Positions 49,760 through 61,539 of a DNA stretch of 64,000 nt are shown here, in pieces. A program made the translations under genes and the position numbers. The stretch is from Antedon mediterranea (Eukaryota; Echinodermata; Crinoidea; Comatulida; Antedonidae). How positions within the stretch are numbered: position 1 is the stretch's first letter; each line of letters opens with the position of its first letter. Below the pieces are notes generated by a model. The model was not told the origin of the DNA. It searched no databases and saw only the letters and a program-made list of their open reading frames with translations. Location of the stretch: positions 5,148,001 to 5,212,000 of the forward strand of contig NC_092679.1 of the NCBI RefSeq assembly GCF_964355755.1, written 5' to 3'.

Positions 49760-49811
49760 CAGTAAGTGACCGTCGGACCTGCTGCGGCTTGTCCTGCTTC
49801 CGGCGTGACAT
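49760..49811 (-). CDS. First coding exon of a FOG/SALL/BCL11-type zinc-finger co-regulator (NuRD-binding N-terminus)
   Basis: Read on the minus strand from the ATG at 49811, the exon encodes MSRRKQDKPQQVRRSLT plus the first base of a further codon (17 codons + 1 nt, so a phase-1 intron), then a perfect donor GTAAGT. MSRRKQxxP at the extreme N-terminus is the short motif with which FOG1/2, SALL1-4, BCL11A/B and ZNF423/521 bind RBBP4/7 and recruit the NuRD repressor complex in the nucleus. The continuation QVRRSL resembles the FOG form QIKRSL more than SALL or BCL11, but KPQQ also resembles SALL2, so the subfamily is open. The ATG has A at -3. The frame stays open upstream for at least 36 codons but has no other ATG there, so this start is the natural one. 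C2H2 fingers are not in this window; the rest of the gene should lie leftward, beyond position 1. Motif and donor are seen directly; function is from family knowledge. Confidence 0.82.
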
Positions 49812-50170
49812 TTTTCGCCCCAAGAGCCGGGTAGCGATGGACTTCGCGCAGAGTATAGTTACACAAAGCGTACCAACTTGTTTATCATGAAAAATGGCGG
49901 CTGAGTCGCGATGCGCCACGGGATAGCAAACTTCTATTCAGACTCTACTACTGATAAAAAGTGGTAATTCATTAATTGATTTCCAAAAAACACAAGTATT
50001 TTCTCCAAATAGAAACATATCCAACTGTCCACACACACCAAACGGTAACGACAATTCCTAACCCGCTTTTCGATTCGATTTTATTTACAATGAAATTTCG
50101 TTGTAAGTTATGAAGATTATCGAGATAGACGTTACGCATGACTTCCCCCTGGACACACACGACAGTGGTA
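49812..50170 (-). promoter_or_regulatory. CpG-rich 5'UTR/promoter region of the MSRRKQ gene
   Basis: Upstream of the ATG on the minus strand the sequence becomes rich in CpG and mixed-composition words, in sharp contrast with the AT-rich surroundings; the GC-rich block also runs into the intron as far as about 49560. I see no TATA box at a convincing position, which fits a CpG-type promoter. A YY1-like site lies at 49891-49901. The exact transcription start is not determinable by eye. Confidence 0.5.
49891..49901 (+). promoter_or_regulatory. YY1-like site AAAATGGCGGC
   Basis: The plus strand reads AAAATGGCGGC, matching the YY1 core ATGGCGGC. Such sites are typical of CpG promoters just downstream of start sites. 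It lies about 80 bp upstream of the ATG, within the presumed 5'UTR, in antisense orientation relative to the gene. Confidence 0.45.
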
Positions 50171-50545
50171 TAGTCTTCCTTAAGTTTGGACTTCTAATAT
50201 TTTTAAAAAATAGACCACTTATCTCAAAGGGAACGAATATGATTAATAAAGTTGAATTTCGTTCATGATTTAACTTAAATTTAGGATTTTTGATGTATCA
50301 TTTAACAGCACTCTAAAATAATTAATAAAGCAAAAGTCGTGTGATTAAGTTTTAAACATTTTTTAAAGAATTCTCTTTTGCAGGCCTAAATCAAATAATA
50401 TTTATCTTACAATTTATTTATTTAAAACATTTGTAATCATAATTTATAATGAATTTATTCTATAGTCCTAATTAATAAGCTTATATTATTATTTAAAAGA
50501 CCATCTAATATCAATACTGTATAGGTTAGTTCATTTTGTGAGACG
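50171..50545. other. AT-rich DNA upstream of the candidate promoter
   Basis: Nothing recognised. Confidence 0.5.
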
Positions 50546-50743
50546 TCATTATCATCATCATTATCATCATAAAATACAATCACTAAACCAACTAGAGGAA
50601 ACCATCATCACAATGTCCTCTATTTATGTCATGTTCTAAATAGTAGAATGGGGTTTACTTGGTGGCGATACAAATTTGTTGTAATCATGATCACTTATCA
50701 TCATGATGATGATGATCATGATCATCATCATGATGATGATCGC

Positions 50744-50782
<39 letters not shown>

Positions 50783-50900
50783 GTTCATCTAATTCTCTTC
50801 AATTATAATTGTAGCCATGATCAAATCATCACTATCATTATGATTTTCCTCCTCCTCTTCTTTCTCCTCCTGATATCGTCATAATCATCATCATAATCAA
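50546..50900. repeat. (ATC)n microsatellite region with self-complementary part
   Basis: A perfect (ATC)n core spans about 50744-50782. Before it, GATGATGATGATCATGATCA then TCATCATGATGATGATC alternates strands, so the tract can fold on itself. Confidence 0.92.
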
Positions 50901-51735
50901 CATCATCAATAAAAGAGAAATATAGATATAAAGTATCAAAAACAGGATCATCACAAGTAAGTAAAAAACGTTTTTGATTTGTGACTCTCTAAAGTTTAAG
51001 ATATAAACAAATAAATTAGAAAAATTATTTTGGTATAATAGTCTTACAATTATTCTTTAAAATAGAGATGTATACTTTCTTAATATGTTACAATTTTTTT
51101 CTCGTTAATTATGTTACCTTTAATATAAATCATAATGTCATCGTTGATTGATAACGTCATTATCTCGTTTTTAGTGAACAATTTATTATGTAATATGAAT
51201 TGACTTTTGACCTCCTACATCCTGCTGCTATTGACTGCTATTAACCTTAACTGTTAACATTAATAATTAGTTTTCTATAAGTTGTATGATAAGATTACAT
51301 TAATAAGTATTCTTAATACAAAAGCACGTAGAATGTAATTAAGATACCTAATCTGCTTCTTCGAGATAATTTCAATGCATCACTGACAACAATTTGCATA
51401 AAATTATGTATAGTTAGGCATATCTCTTATTTATTTATTTCCATTATAAACAAAGTATGATCACACTATTCCTTTTTCCCTTGCTATAAATGATTTAATT
51501 TTATAAAATGTTATAGTAATTTTCTAAAGTTTATTTATTAAAATCACAACCTTTGACATTAGAAACCAAACTGGCTTAGAGACTTAACTTTGTTTCATCA
51601 GAGTACGGCATACCAATATTTTATATATCGATTGATTTATTAGTATTGTATTGTTTATTTTAGAGCCTATTATATAATAAAATTGTTCTGGCTCCCTCAC
51701 TTTATTTATTTAAAAAGTGAAAAAATCAATATATG

Positions 51736-51737
<2 letters not shown>

Positions 51738-51812
<75 letters not shown>
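51738..51812. repeat. (TA)n microsatellite, 75 bp
   Basis: An uninterrupted TA dinucleotide run, expected to be unstable and cruciform-prone. Confidence 0.97.
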
Positions 51813-51818
<6 letters not shown>

Positions 51819-52387
51819 TACATGTTAATCGTCTTTATAAAATTATTGAAAACATGATTATAGAAATGTTGTAGGAACTGATTTAATAATAGCAATAATA
51901 AAAAAAAAATATTAACATGATTGAAATTTTATTATGATTAAGACCTCATTGTTATTGTTATCAATGATGACGCCATTGGTGTTTTAAAATTTTAAAATAT
52001 AGTTTTGCCTCTACAATCGTATTTTAATAACAATAACATTTGATTAATTTTAAATTATAAAAACACTACCAATAAATGAACCCTTAATTATTATTGGTTG
52101 ATTATACATTGTTCAATGTTGATGAGTTGAAATATAACAGGCCATAAGAATATTATGATTAATATAATAATGTCACAAAAACAATTTTTAGTTATTAAAA
52201 AGCAAATGTATCATATCTACAATGTTTGTAGGCCTTATACATAAACACACATTACGTATTCATTAATATATATTTCAAATAAAAGTTTCAGCAGAAATCA
52301 AAATATAAACGAAAATCTATATTAAATTGTGTTTTCATAATTTTATCTTCTTCAATGTATTGATAGGCCTATTATTATTATTATAAC
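51813..52387. other. AT-rich DNA, no feature recognised
   Basis: Nothing recognised. Confidence 0.55.
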
Positions 52388-52735
52388 ATATCCCATTTTA
52401 CGGAAGATATAACGTTTCTTTACCAGTTTGCTAACAATCAGTTGCTCCATTGAAAACTAGATAAATAAAAAGTCGTGTATTTCATAACTTGACTTAAGTG
52501 CTTACTTAAATGTTTTTTAGGCCTGCATTATTTTACCAAAACAATGATTCCAATTCCAATTCCAATTGCATAAAATATCCCAGTTTACAAACGATAATAT
52601 ATAATGTTCTTTATCAGTTGCTAACAAGCAGCTTCATTAAAAACTAGATAGACAAACCTTATGCAACTTAGATTCGTATATTTTATAATTTGACTTAAGT
52701 GCTTAAGTTTCAGATTTTTTAAACCAAAATTATTA
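52388..52735. repeat. Diverged tandem duplication, about 187-bp period
   Basis: ATATCCCA(T/G)TTTAC, CAGTTTGCTAAC/CAGTTGCTAAC, AAAACTAGATA and TTGACTTAAGTGCTTA appear in the same order from 52388 and from 52575. Confidence 0.75.
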
Positions 52736-55700
52736 TTGTTCAGAAGATCGTTAAATAAGGGACATTTTTATACGCCTTTTCTAAGATAATCCACATTGAA
52801 TTAACAAAAAAGAAAGCTCATATTAAAGCCACGCCCTAAAATGTTTTTTTAGGTAAACATGTTTGTATTAACTTGGCCTAAGTGATAAATTATGATGTAA
52901 ATTAATGGGTTATTATCCTGATTTCTTTGGCTCGTTGACTTTGACTTTTGTTATCCGACCACATTATGAGTCTTAGCCCTGACCTATAGCATGGGTCGTC
53001 GCTAAATATAGCCTGTTGCGTGAAACGATTGAGATCATCAATTAACAATTTCGAAAATGAGGGTCTATATTATTATTATTTATGCTACTGTTAATGTTAA
53101 TTCATTTATTTGTTTACTTTTACATGTATAGGCCTAAGAATCGCAGTTGTTTGATGAAGTTTTCAAGTTCATGTTTTTCTTGGTAGGTAGGCCCATCGTC
53201 TATGTTTTAGCATACCGGTGTTAAAGGCCTTGAATCCCACTCATCGCATTGCGGAAAACGTCTGGAGAAAGGGGCTTAGATTCGCAACGGGTTAGCGCAC
53301 TTTCAAATCAATTACAGTCATTGGATAATATTAGAAATTCAATAACATTTTACAATTAACTCTCTATAAATGTATTAAGTCAATAACTGGACAGTGTATA
53401 TTTTTGAAAATAAATGAAACAACGTAACCACTTTGTGATAGTCTGGGAAAAATCTAAGATGATAAAGTAGTAAAATGACTCAAACATTACTTAGATATTA
53501 ATATATTGCACAACACTAAAAGCATAATATAATTTACCGTATATAATTAAATATAATAATTAAAATGTCCTGATATGATATAAAATGTAATATATACTGT
53601 AGTATCGAAACCTGTATATTGTAGACTCGGAGTTTTGTGAATTTCAATATTTCAATAACAATAATAAATGATACAAATACAATTATTTTCCATCATAAAA
53701 TGTTATATTATGACTCTTCAGATCATCAAAACCTAAAAAGAGTAATGCCACATCTATAATAGTTATCCTCTGTGTTGTATAATTTTCGAAGCATTGCTGG
53801 TGTATGTGACTTCTACCCTCCCTGGTTTCCATATAGAATATTTCTGAATAAATCAGCATATTTAAGTTCATAGGCCTACAATAAACTGCTATAATAATAA
53901 CGTAGGAGGTCATGCGTTTGCCGGCAGTTCACGTACATTATAACAGCCTTTTATTGTGCACAAAATCAATGAAACATAAAAAATAATAGCCTTCTGTTTT
54001 GTCCACAAAAAATCGAACGAATATTTTACTACATTTTTATGTAGGACAAATGCATAATCTCATGTGAGAGCGACGACTCTTACAATACAATTTGTTGAAT
54101 GATACAAAACATGTTTATTTGTATATGTGCGTTACATAATATTTTAAATGTTGTATCAATATTGATTTAATGTTACTGTTCTCGTCATACTAAGAAGTCT
54201 ATATTCTAACATCACGCATCCAACATTTAGGCCTAAACTTGGAATGCAGTATCTATTGCTAAATGAACATGTATATGTATGCTTTCTGTTTGTTTATAAT
54301 ACTAACAGAGATTGTTTTTGCTTTTATATAATATTCATATTGCACTCTTAATAATTATACTACATACCGCAGTATGCATCACATTAATTCAAGCTTGAAC
54401 AATGTTTATCATACCATAGTCTTTTAAATCATTATAGGCATAAATACATTTACATATTTTTTGTAATGCGATAATTTTGTTTAATGATGACGATTGCTTT
54501 ACTTTTGAATGTATTGTTTCTTACCATGTAATTCAGCAGATTTGCTGCAAATTGATTTGTTTGTTTTTTAATAAAAAAATAAATAAAAAATACTATTCGA
54601 TGTGGATATTATTTTTATAAAATAAAGGAATCTATCTAAAATATGAATTCGGTCAATAATGGTTAAAATTCGTATTATTCCTTCTTATACCGTAGCATTA
54701 TGCCCGCATACCCATTTAATAACACTGTTCAATTGTATAAATATATAGGCCTAAAATATTGGCGGTTGCATACATATTCTCGATATAATGGAAATTAATA
54801 TTTAACCTTTAAGCATATTGCGACTGACTCAATATGTTTTAAATATAGTTATTATTAAACGTAAAGAAAGTAGCCTACATAATAAAAACTGCTCTTAGAC
54901 CATTATATTACCCTATACAATACTACAAAATAATTTAAAAACTTTAAAATGTGTTCGACGTTTAGTTCCATCGTCACCATACATTTTCATTTATCTTTTA
55001 TTTAAAAAAAAATCATTTCAAACATTATGATCGATGGAATAATACACGACTATTATCATGAATTTAGTGAAGATAACTTGTTGTAAACTTGATTTAAAAA
55101 AAAATAACATTTTAACAAAACAGCATAAAATTTGCACACTTTATTAATAAATATATAAGTAATGATTTATACATAAATAAATAATAACTTTAATTCAACA
55201 AAATACGCCATATACAAACATTTCACCAAATAAGAGCATCTGTGTTATCAATAAACTCCGAGAATTGCACAAAACACGAATATTCTTTTACTGATAGATT
55301 TTAACTTATTTATTTTATTTTAAAAATCTGTATTGTACTTTCATTTTTGAAGGAAATGTCGGTCCTTTTCAGAAAACAATACATTTTGCTAATATTATTT
55401 TTTTCTAGGCCGGATTCACACATAGCGTTTGAAGTCTCAAATCATCCAATGCAACCCGATATCCTATTAACATCCTGTATATTAATTCTTAAAAGTATTA
55501 TTTTTATGAACATCCTCCATAGTATGAATAGGAACATTTTTGATAATGAGATGGCCATATGTTATATCACACTCCTGAATTGTTGGTAATGAATACAAAA
55601 TAAATGAGTGTCGGCCAATTATGTAACCTCTGATCGTAGCTACCACGATTTGACAAAAACATTATCTTGGTATAGAGTTTCACAATGACAATGTATCATT

Positions 55701-56040
55701 TTTACTGTTACAATTTAGGGGGAGAAGTGAAGCTTGGTAGCCTATAACAAAAAAACAGCACAATATTATACTGATATAGGCTGCCTGTACTGTACTGTAC
55801 ATAAGAGAAAAATGTGTGGAACAAAAAACATATAGGCCTAAGCCTAAGAAATAAAACTTAACGAAATAAAAACTTGTTCGTTCCACGTCGAAGTACCGAA
55901 GGGGATATGTGATGAACAGACCGACAGACCGACAACATTAAGTTTAGAATCATATAAAAATTCCAACTTGAATGCCAAGCTAAATCGGCATCATTCAAAG
56001 TTTCCGGACGACAAAATAAGGTCCATAAAGCGTTTTTCAT
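52736..56040. other. Mostly AT-rich DNA with small complexity rises
   Basis: Short GC-elevated pieces at 52910-53060 and 53180-53300. Frames 53683-53913 (-), 55347-55589 (+) and 55858-56040 (-) have no recognisable domain. Confidence 0.5.
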
Positions 56041-56289
56041 CTTGAAGCGAATGTGGTTATTCAGAACAATCTGGCCAGGATAACAACATATTAATTATAT
56101 TTTCTATTTATATATAACACACGTTGTATACATTTCCATGCAGATTAGATCTAACAGCTAGTGTACAAGGTGGAGCTGTGAGGTTGGAAATAGTCATTAT
56201 CGCTATTAATCATGCTATTTGCGTCTAGTTTTCGTGAAACCATCTCATCGGAAACTCTATCAGACTGAGTACATGATTATAAGAACAAA

Positions 56290-56298
56290 AGGGGGCGC
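56290..56298 (+). promoter_or_regulatory. CTCF-core-like word AGGGGGCGC
   Basis: Matches AGRKGGCRS; the 5' half of the consensus is absent. Confidence 0.25.
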
Positions 56299-56898
56299 TA
56301 TGTCAATTTAAACTATGTTCACACGTGGAAAAAGCGTATTTTGTAAATTTTGTTTTGTTTATTTTTGTTTGATTTTATTTACTGTTTATTTTCAATATTA
56401 TGATTTACACGATGCCAGTAAAAATAACATAGTGGCTGCATGTTCTAGTTGGTCAACGCATTATTGGAGATGACTCCTTTAAGAGATGACCAGGGGCAAG
56501 GGGCTGCGCGCGCACTGGTTGTGGCTGTGTAAGTCTGAGAGCATGCAGAGCAAATACTTGATAACATTTCAGGACCTAGTATGATTTTGAAGGTTGGTGT
56601 TGAAGTCTAGCATTTCATTCATTTCTCAGCGACTATTGTTAGTTCAATTGAACAAAACAACTTTTCGACCTAAAGCGTTATAATAGCAAACTGCATTAAC
56701 CCAAATCGGGACCCAAATACCAGAGAGCACAAACGAAAGCAACCATCCAACAAACGACTGCAAGTAATTAACCCTAACAGTTAACACAAAGGTTGCTGAT
56801 TGATTTATAGACAATAATGGATAAAGGGGAATTGAAAGTTTCCCCAGCTCGACAACGCCGCGAGTATCAGTCGTGAGTTGTTTCCGGATGAGATAGAG

Positions 56899-57325
56899 TA
56901 CCGTAAATCTTCTAATTTTAACACTGGGTTATTATTCTTTGATTGTTTTTTAGGGTGGGTTACTATTAGAAGGGGAGGGGGGGGGGGGTGGGTTTATTAT
57001 TAGAGTAGTAGGTTACTATTCCTAATCTTAAATTACCTGAAAATAGTAACCCACCCCCAAATTTTCCGGTCAGCAACTCATAGCAAAATAATAAAACAGT
57101 ACGAATAAACACATTTTGTTGAAAATGCATTATTTCCTTATTTTCAAAATACGGCTACATCATACGTTTTTGTGACTCTAATAATTACCCCCATGGGTTA
57201 CTATTATAGTAGAGGGTAATTATTATTATAGATTGACTTATAAGATGGATTATTATTAGAAGGGGGTTACTATTAGAAGGGAGGCTACTATTAGAAGGGA
57301 GGTTAATATTAGAGGAATTACGGTA
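56899..57325. mobile_element. TIR element with GGGTTACTATTAGAAGGG subrepeats
   Basis: TACCGTAAATCTTCTAATTT at the left and, reverse-complemented, TACCGTAATTCCTCTAATAT at the right form TIRs of about 24 nt with three mismatches, framed by TA on each side. Inside, an 18-nt GGGTTACTATTAGAAGGG-type unit recurs about nine times in both orientations. 427 bp, no transposase. Family not named with confidence; the TA boundary would suit Tc1/mariner-like integration. Confidence 0.72.
56962..56992 (+). repeat. G-rich run with quadruplex potential
   Basis: A GGGG block and then twelve consecutive G (56977-56988) followed by TGGG, inside the TIR element. Confidence 0.8.
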
Positions 57326-58439
57326 AACACAATTTGGTGTTATTAGTAATGTATACAGAAGAACGCATATTAAGGAGACACCTTCGTTAGGTTAGGTGTC
57401 CGCTGATTTCTGAATATGGGTTGATTTTTCTTTTCACAAGGAAATCGGATAATTACATAACATGAAAGTCTAAAAGTACCGTACTGTATAAAGAAAAACC
57501 ACAGATTCGTCTCGCTTGAATGTTCAGACAAATCCACTGTCTGACCATATTATTAAAAGAATTTACAATCATTCAAAACAATTTTATCAGCACACCTTCA
57601 AAATATATAACGGATAATGGTCACAGATAAATGCCTATGTACAATACTGTTGTTATTTTTAGAATATTGTACTGTCTACGGTATGTCTTTGCAATCGATA
57701 TCTCGAGCGTAAAATTATCACTGCTTTTGTAGTACTTCTCGTGAGATGGGACTTTTATTTGTTAAAACAGTTTTCCTGACATTATTTTACTTAAAGACCC
57801 CTTCCCTATTTTAGATCTAATTTAAGGTCACAAACTAAATTTAATGTAAAAATACATACTATGGTCCTATTGAGATAACTATTTTCGTCTTAAAATTTTG
57901 GTTAAAAATGTGAAAAAATAAGGTGATTCTAATAATTTTAGCAGCCCGCTATAAATCCAAACATGTATTGCGGATTAATATTTTTGTTTTTCTTCTGTAA
58001 TTCACCCACTTTTCGATCGATCGTGAGGTCAAAACAAATGGGAGACTCCTAACTTTTTAGCGAAAATACTGGGTTTCTTCCAATTTCTATCAATCAAATT
58101 ATATATGCATTATTTTCATAAAACGTCACAAATTGTAGGGAGTATGTCTTTGATGTGTAGAAGTATGTAGCTACTGTAGCTGTCGTACACAACGCCAAGG
58201 ACGTGTAGTGACTTCACTCTCCACACGCGCACAGGCGTACGATACACCAGCCTTATACGCCGTCGTGTGAATCTACCATAAATGGTTGGATGCAAACATT
58301 TTAGCTTTAGAATAAACTCACAGAGATGTAAACTGTACTACTAATTTATGTCCTCATTTTAATCGTACCACATTTTTGACCAAAGACAAGCGTGATAAAA
58401 AAACGGATGAAATTACATGAACGTTTATGTTTTAGCGAT
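57326..58439. other. No gene recognised
   Basis: Mixed sequence; a GC-richer part at 58140-58290 has no assignable motif set. Confidence 0.5.
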
Positions 58440-59010
58440 CAGGTTCATGTTATTCACAGACCTGTAATAATTGTGTACAAATTATCACGATAAAAACGTC
58501 TGGCCAGTCACCTCTAGCCACCAAACAACAACATTTCTGCAGGTTTTTGACAGATTTATTACTACTGAATTCCCTTTCGAAACGCTATTCATTTATGTTG
58601 GTACGTGTGGCAAGCATAAAGGTGAAAACCAATGGGGTTTTTCTATTCGCTATGGACATGTGGAGTGACCAGTTTGGCTATAAATGGAGATCTGGGCCGG
58701 TTCATGTGTCGCTGAAGCCTCTTCAGGAAGGCGGCCAGTCACCCATCAAACTAATGATATATCCCTCTCATCTGTTGATTGAAAAGCCTCTATAGTCATA
58801 CACATATGATTTTAAATGGATTGTCATGGTAAAGATTGATGGGTCTGGCTTAATGGTCCGTTGATTACTGGCTATTGGGCATTGGTCAATTAGACCAACA
58901 CTTTCGAGGCCTAGTTTCATTTATAATCGATTAGATACCCGCCTGGGTAATGCGTTTTCTGGCCAGTGCATCATATTGCGTCCTCCGATAAGAGGCCCTC
59001 GGGTATCTGA
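58440..59010. promoter_or_regulatory. High-complexity island, candidate distal enhancer or unrecognised exon
   Basis: About 570 bp of GC-elevated unique sequence with a MEIS/TALE-like TGACAG (58549-58554), TTGATTG words, CCAAT-type ATTGG words and an inverted AGATACCCG/CGGGTATCT pair about 65 bp apart. Two overlapping plus frames (58471-58668, 58547-58795) carry no domain. It lies about 9 kb upstream of the MSRRKQ exon. Confidence 0.35.
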
Positions 59011-60599
59011 AAATAGCGTATACAATATTGGACTTGATATAAACGAAATAATATGATAATTTATTTATAAATTAACGCAAGAAAATTAATTGCGAATTGG
59101 CAATGGTTATAGTGATGGTAATATTATTATACGTTGAAGAGGATGATTGTATGCTCAATTGGAACCAAGCTGAAGGATTAGGTTACTCTGGGTTCCAGAC
59201 GGAGTTTTGTCTTAATATTAATTAGTAAAAAGAGCAATATTTTTGCACATATGGCGTTTCATATGTATAGGCCTACTACTTGAGCTTGGAAACTTGTATT
59301 TTCAGACAAAAATCGAAATAAAAATAAAATAAAAAAGGCAGTGAATACAGACTTGTGGCAAGTCTAGGCTTAGGTGTGCGTTGAGTAACTTTACATTATA
59401 CTTACTTCAGAAGACGACACATATTTTAAAACCCTATACAGAAGGTAAAGTAGGACGCTAGCCCCTCCCCCCTCTTGTCAATTCTTCCAATTAAATCAAT
59501 TCAAATCACACCCGTTTAGATATAACTAAAGATACAAACATTGGGGTAAGGATGTTCAGTACTATACGCTTAGCATAGTAAATTAGAGCATACATTAATT
59601 TTGTAGCCCTTTAGATACAGTTGAGAAGAATAAAAAAGGTTAGAGCAGAGTGTCATTGTCCGCTTTCACATTCAAAACGTGTGACAAGAGGAAGTGAATT
59701 GCATCTGTCATGTTCAAGTCAAGTCAGTGCCTACAGATATTTTTTAATGTTTTAAAAATCAACTTTGAATCGTTGTAAAAAAAAAAAAAAAATCCGTCCA
59801 ACCAAAGTCTCAAAGTGGAACAGATAATAGTTGCGTTTATGTCAAAACGAGAAGAAATGACATAAAATCGGAACTTTAAAAACGCACGTTATTTGTTGTA
59901 CTGTATTTCTAGTCCTATTTAGGACCTTCCGGTAATAATCTGTTCCCTTCGCTGGTAGTGAATCTGTGCAATTTAATAGGCAGAGCTACGTGAACACTAA
60001 CCATTGACAATATCTAAATTTATTTGAAAATTTATAATTGCTACTAATATGAAAGATACACTGCGAGAGCCCTTCACAACCCTATGCGATTTCATTCAAG
60101 GGAAAAATGTAAAATGTATATGTGTTGTGGAATTCAAAACTACATGCAGTAATACTAAATATCATGGGTTAGGCCTACGCATATATCAATGCGATACCTG
60201 TAATCCATTATTGCGAAATATGAGACGAGACCAAACACATTGACTTTATTTGCAGTCCTGAGTTCACGAAAATGTTACAAATAATGTCAACATTCCAGAT
60301 AAGACCTAAGGACATGATAGATAATGATATGTTATTTTTGGTCTATATTTATGCCCATTACGTTTGACAGACAAAAATGTTAAGTACACATTATACAACA
60401 TAGATTACACAAAATAGGCATCGTTTCATGTTACTAAGAAATCCAGCCAAAACGACAAAACCATCACATTTATCGGAACCTTTTTTTTTTTAAACTAACA
60501 AGTTCATTTAAATTGGAAACATTAATTGAAAACACGTTATTTATTATGATGTTGATGATTATTTCATAGGCTGCTGATATGTCCAACACTAAGGGTTAG
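59011..60599. other. Mixed AT-rich DNA, no gene recognised
   Basis: Includes a poly-A run at about 59777-59792. Frame 60049-60243 (+) has no domain. Confidence 0.5.
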
Positions 60600-61140
60600 T
60601 CATTATCTTTAAGCCGGTCCGACGACCAGACAAAGTAAATATTTGAGTCCAATCTTATGATAATGCAGTGCCCATTAATATACCAGTGTGAAAGGTCAGT
60701 TTACTTGTGCCTTTTAATGTGTCTGAATAAAACATTGATATTTATCTTGCACTTTTTTATATTTCAGTTTATGGTCTTAGGACCAGGCAATGTCAAAGGG
60801 CATGCGTCTGGAACATTGAGTAGACCATTGAACGAGCTCGGCACGTCCTCATCCAGACGCCTAGCGACCAAACTTCGTGCCAGGTCAATAGGTTTCGATA
60901 ACCGTTAGCCAGGATTGGCCGATTGGCTTTTGATGGATGGGCGTTAGGCGAGCAAAAGGTCGCTACATTACCTTATACGGCCTGGTGGACGTGTATGAAA
61001 TGTTAAAGAGGCTTAAACATCGTCATGTTTGTAGAATTATGGATGAAATCCGTGGTACTGAACGAATTGTCGTGGGCATTAAGATCGTGCAAAATCCAAG
61101 TGACATGAAATGTACATAAAGCTCATGGGAAATGAAAATT
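60600..61140. promoter_or_regulatory. GC-elevated block with two adjacent plus frames
   Basis: A pyrimidine tract plus CAG ends at about 60768, then a frame to 60908 and another at 60937-61119 (ITLYGLVDVYEMLKRLKHRH and following) are open. Neither is a recognised protein and they are in different phases. Either a conserved noncoding element or a terminal exon of an unknown gene. Confidence 0.3.
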
Positions 61141-61539
61141 ATGGACATTATTACGGTTTGAGCCGGTGTCATTCGCTTCAGGCTCTGTTTAAATCGAATC
61201 GCAACTGTTGTCCGTTTAAAAATGTAGGTCTACACAACTGAAAAAATTTACAATCCAACAAGTATAGAAAAAAGATTACAATTAAAAAATTTAAAATCTG
61301 TGCGTTCTTTATTTATTACAAATAATTAACACGGTGTATGCAATGAAAGCTTTAGGCCTACAAGTTACAACCATGTTTAAATTATCAAAACGAAATGGGC
61401 AAACGAGGAAACATAACAAGCTACCGTCCGTATTTATAGTACAAATTTACTGTATTTAATGGTACAGGCAGGGAATACAGGTAGAAAGACCGTCAACAAA
61501 TCTATAAAAACAAGGGTTTTAAAATGACGTCACATCCCA

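Noticed and set aside
49812-49919. Longer protein starting at 49919
   Set aside because: That start is GTG, not ATG; the NuRD motif normally sits at the extreme N-terminus, so the ATG at 49811 is preferred.
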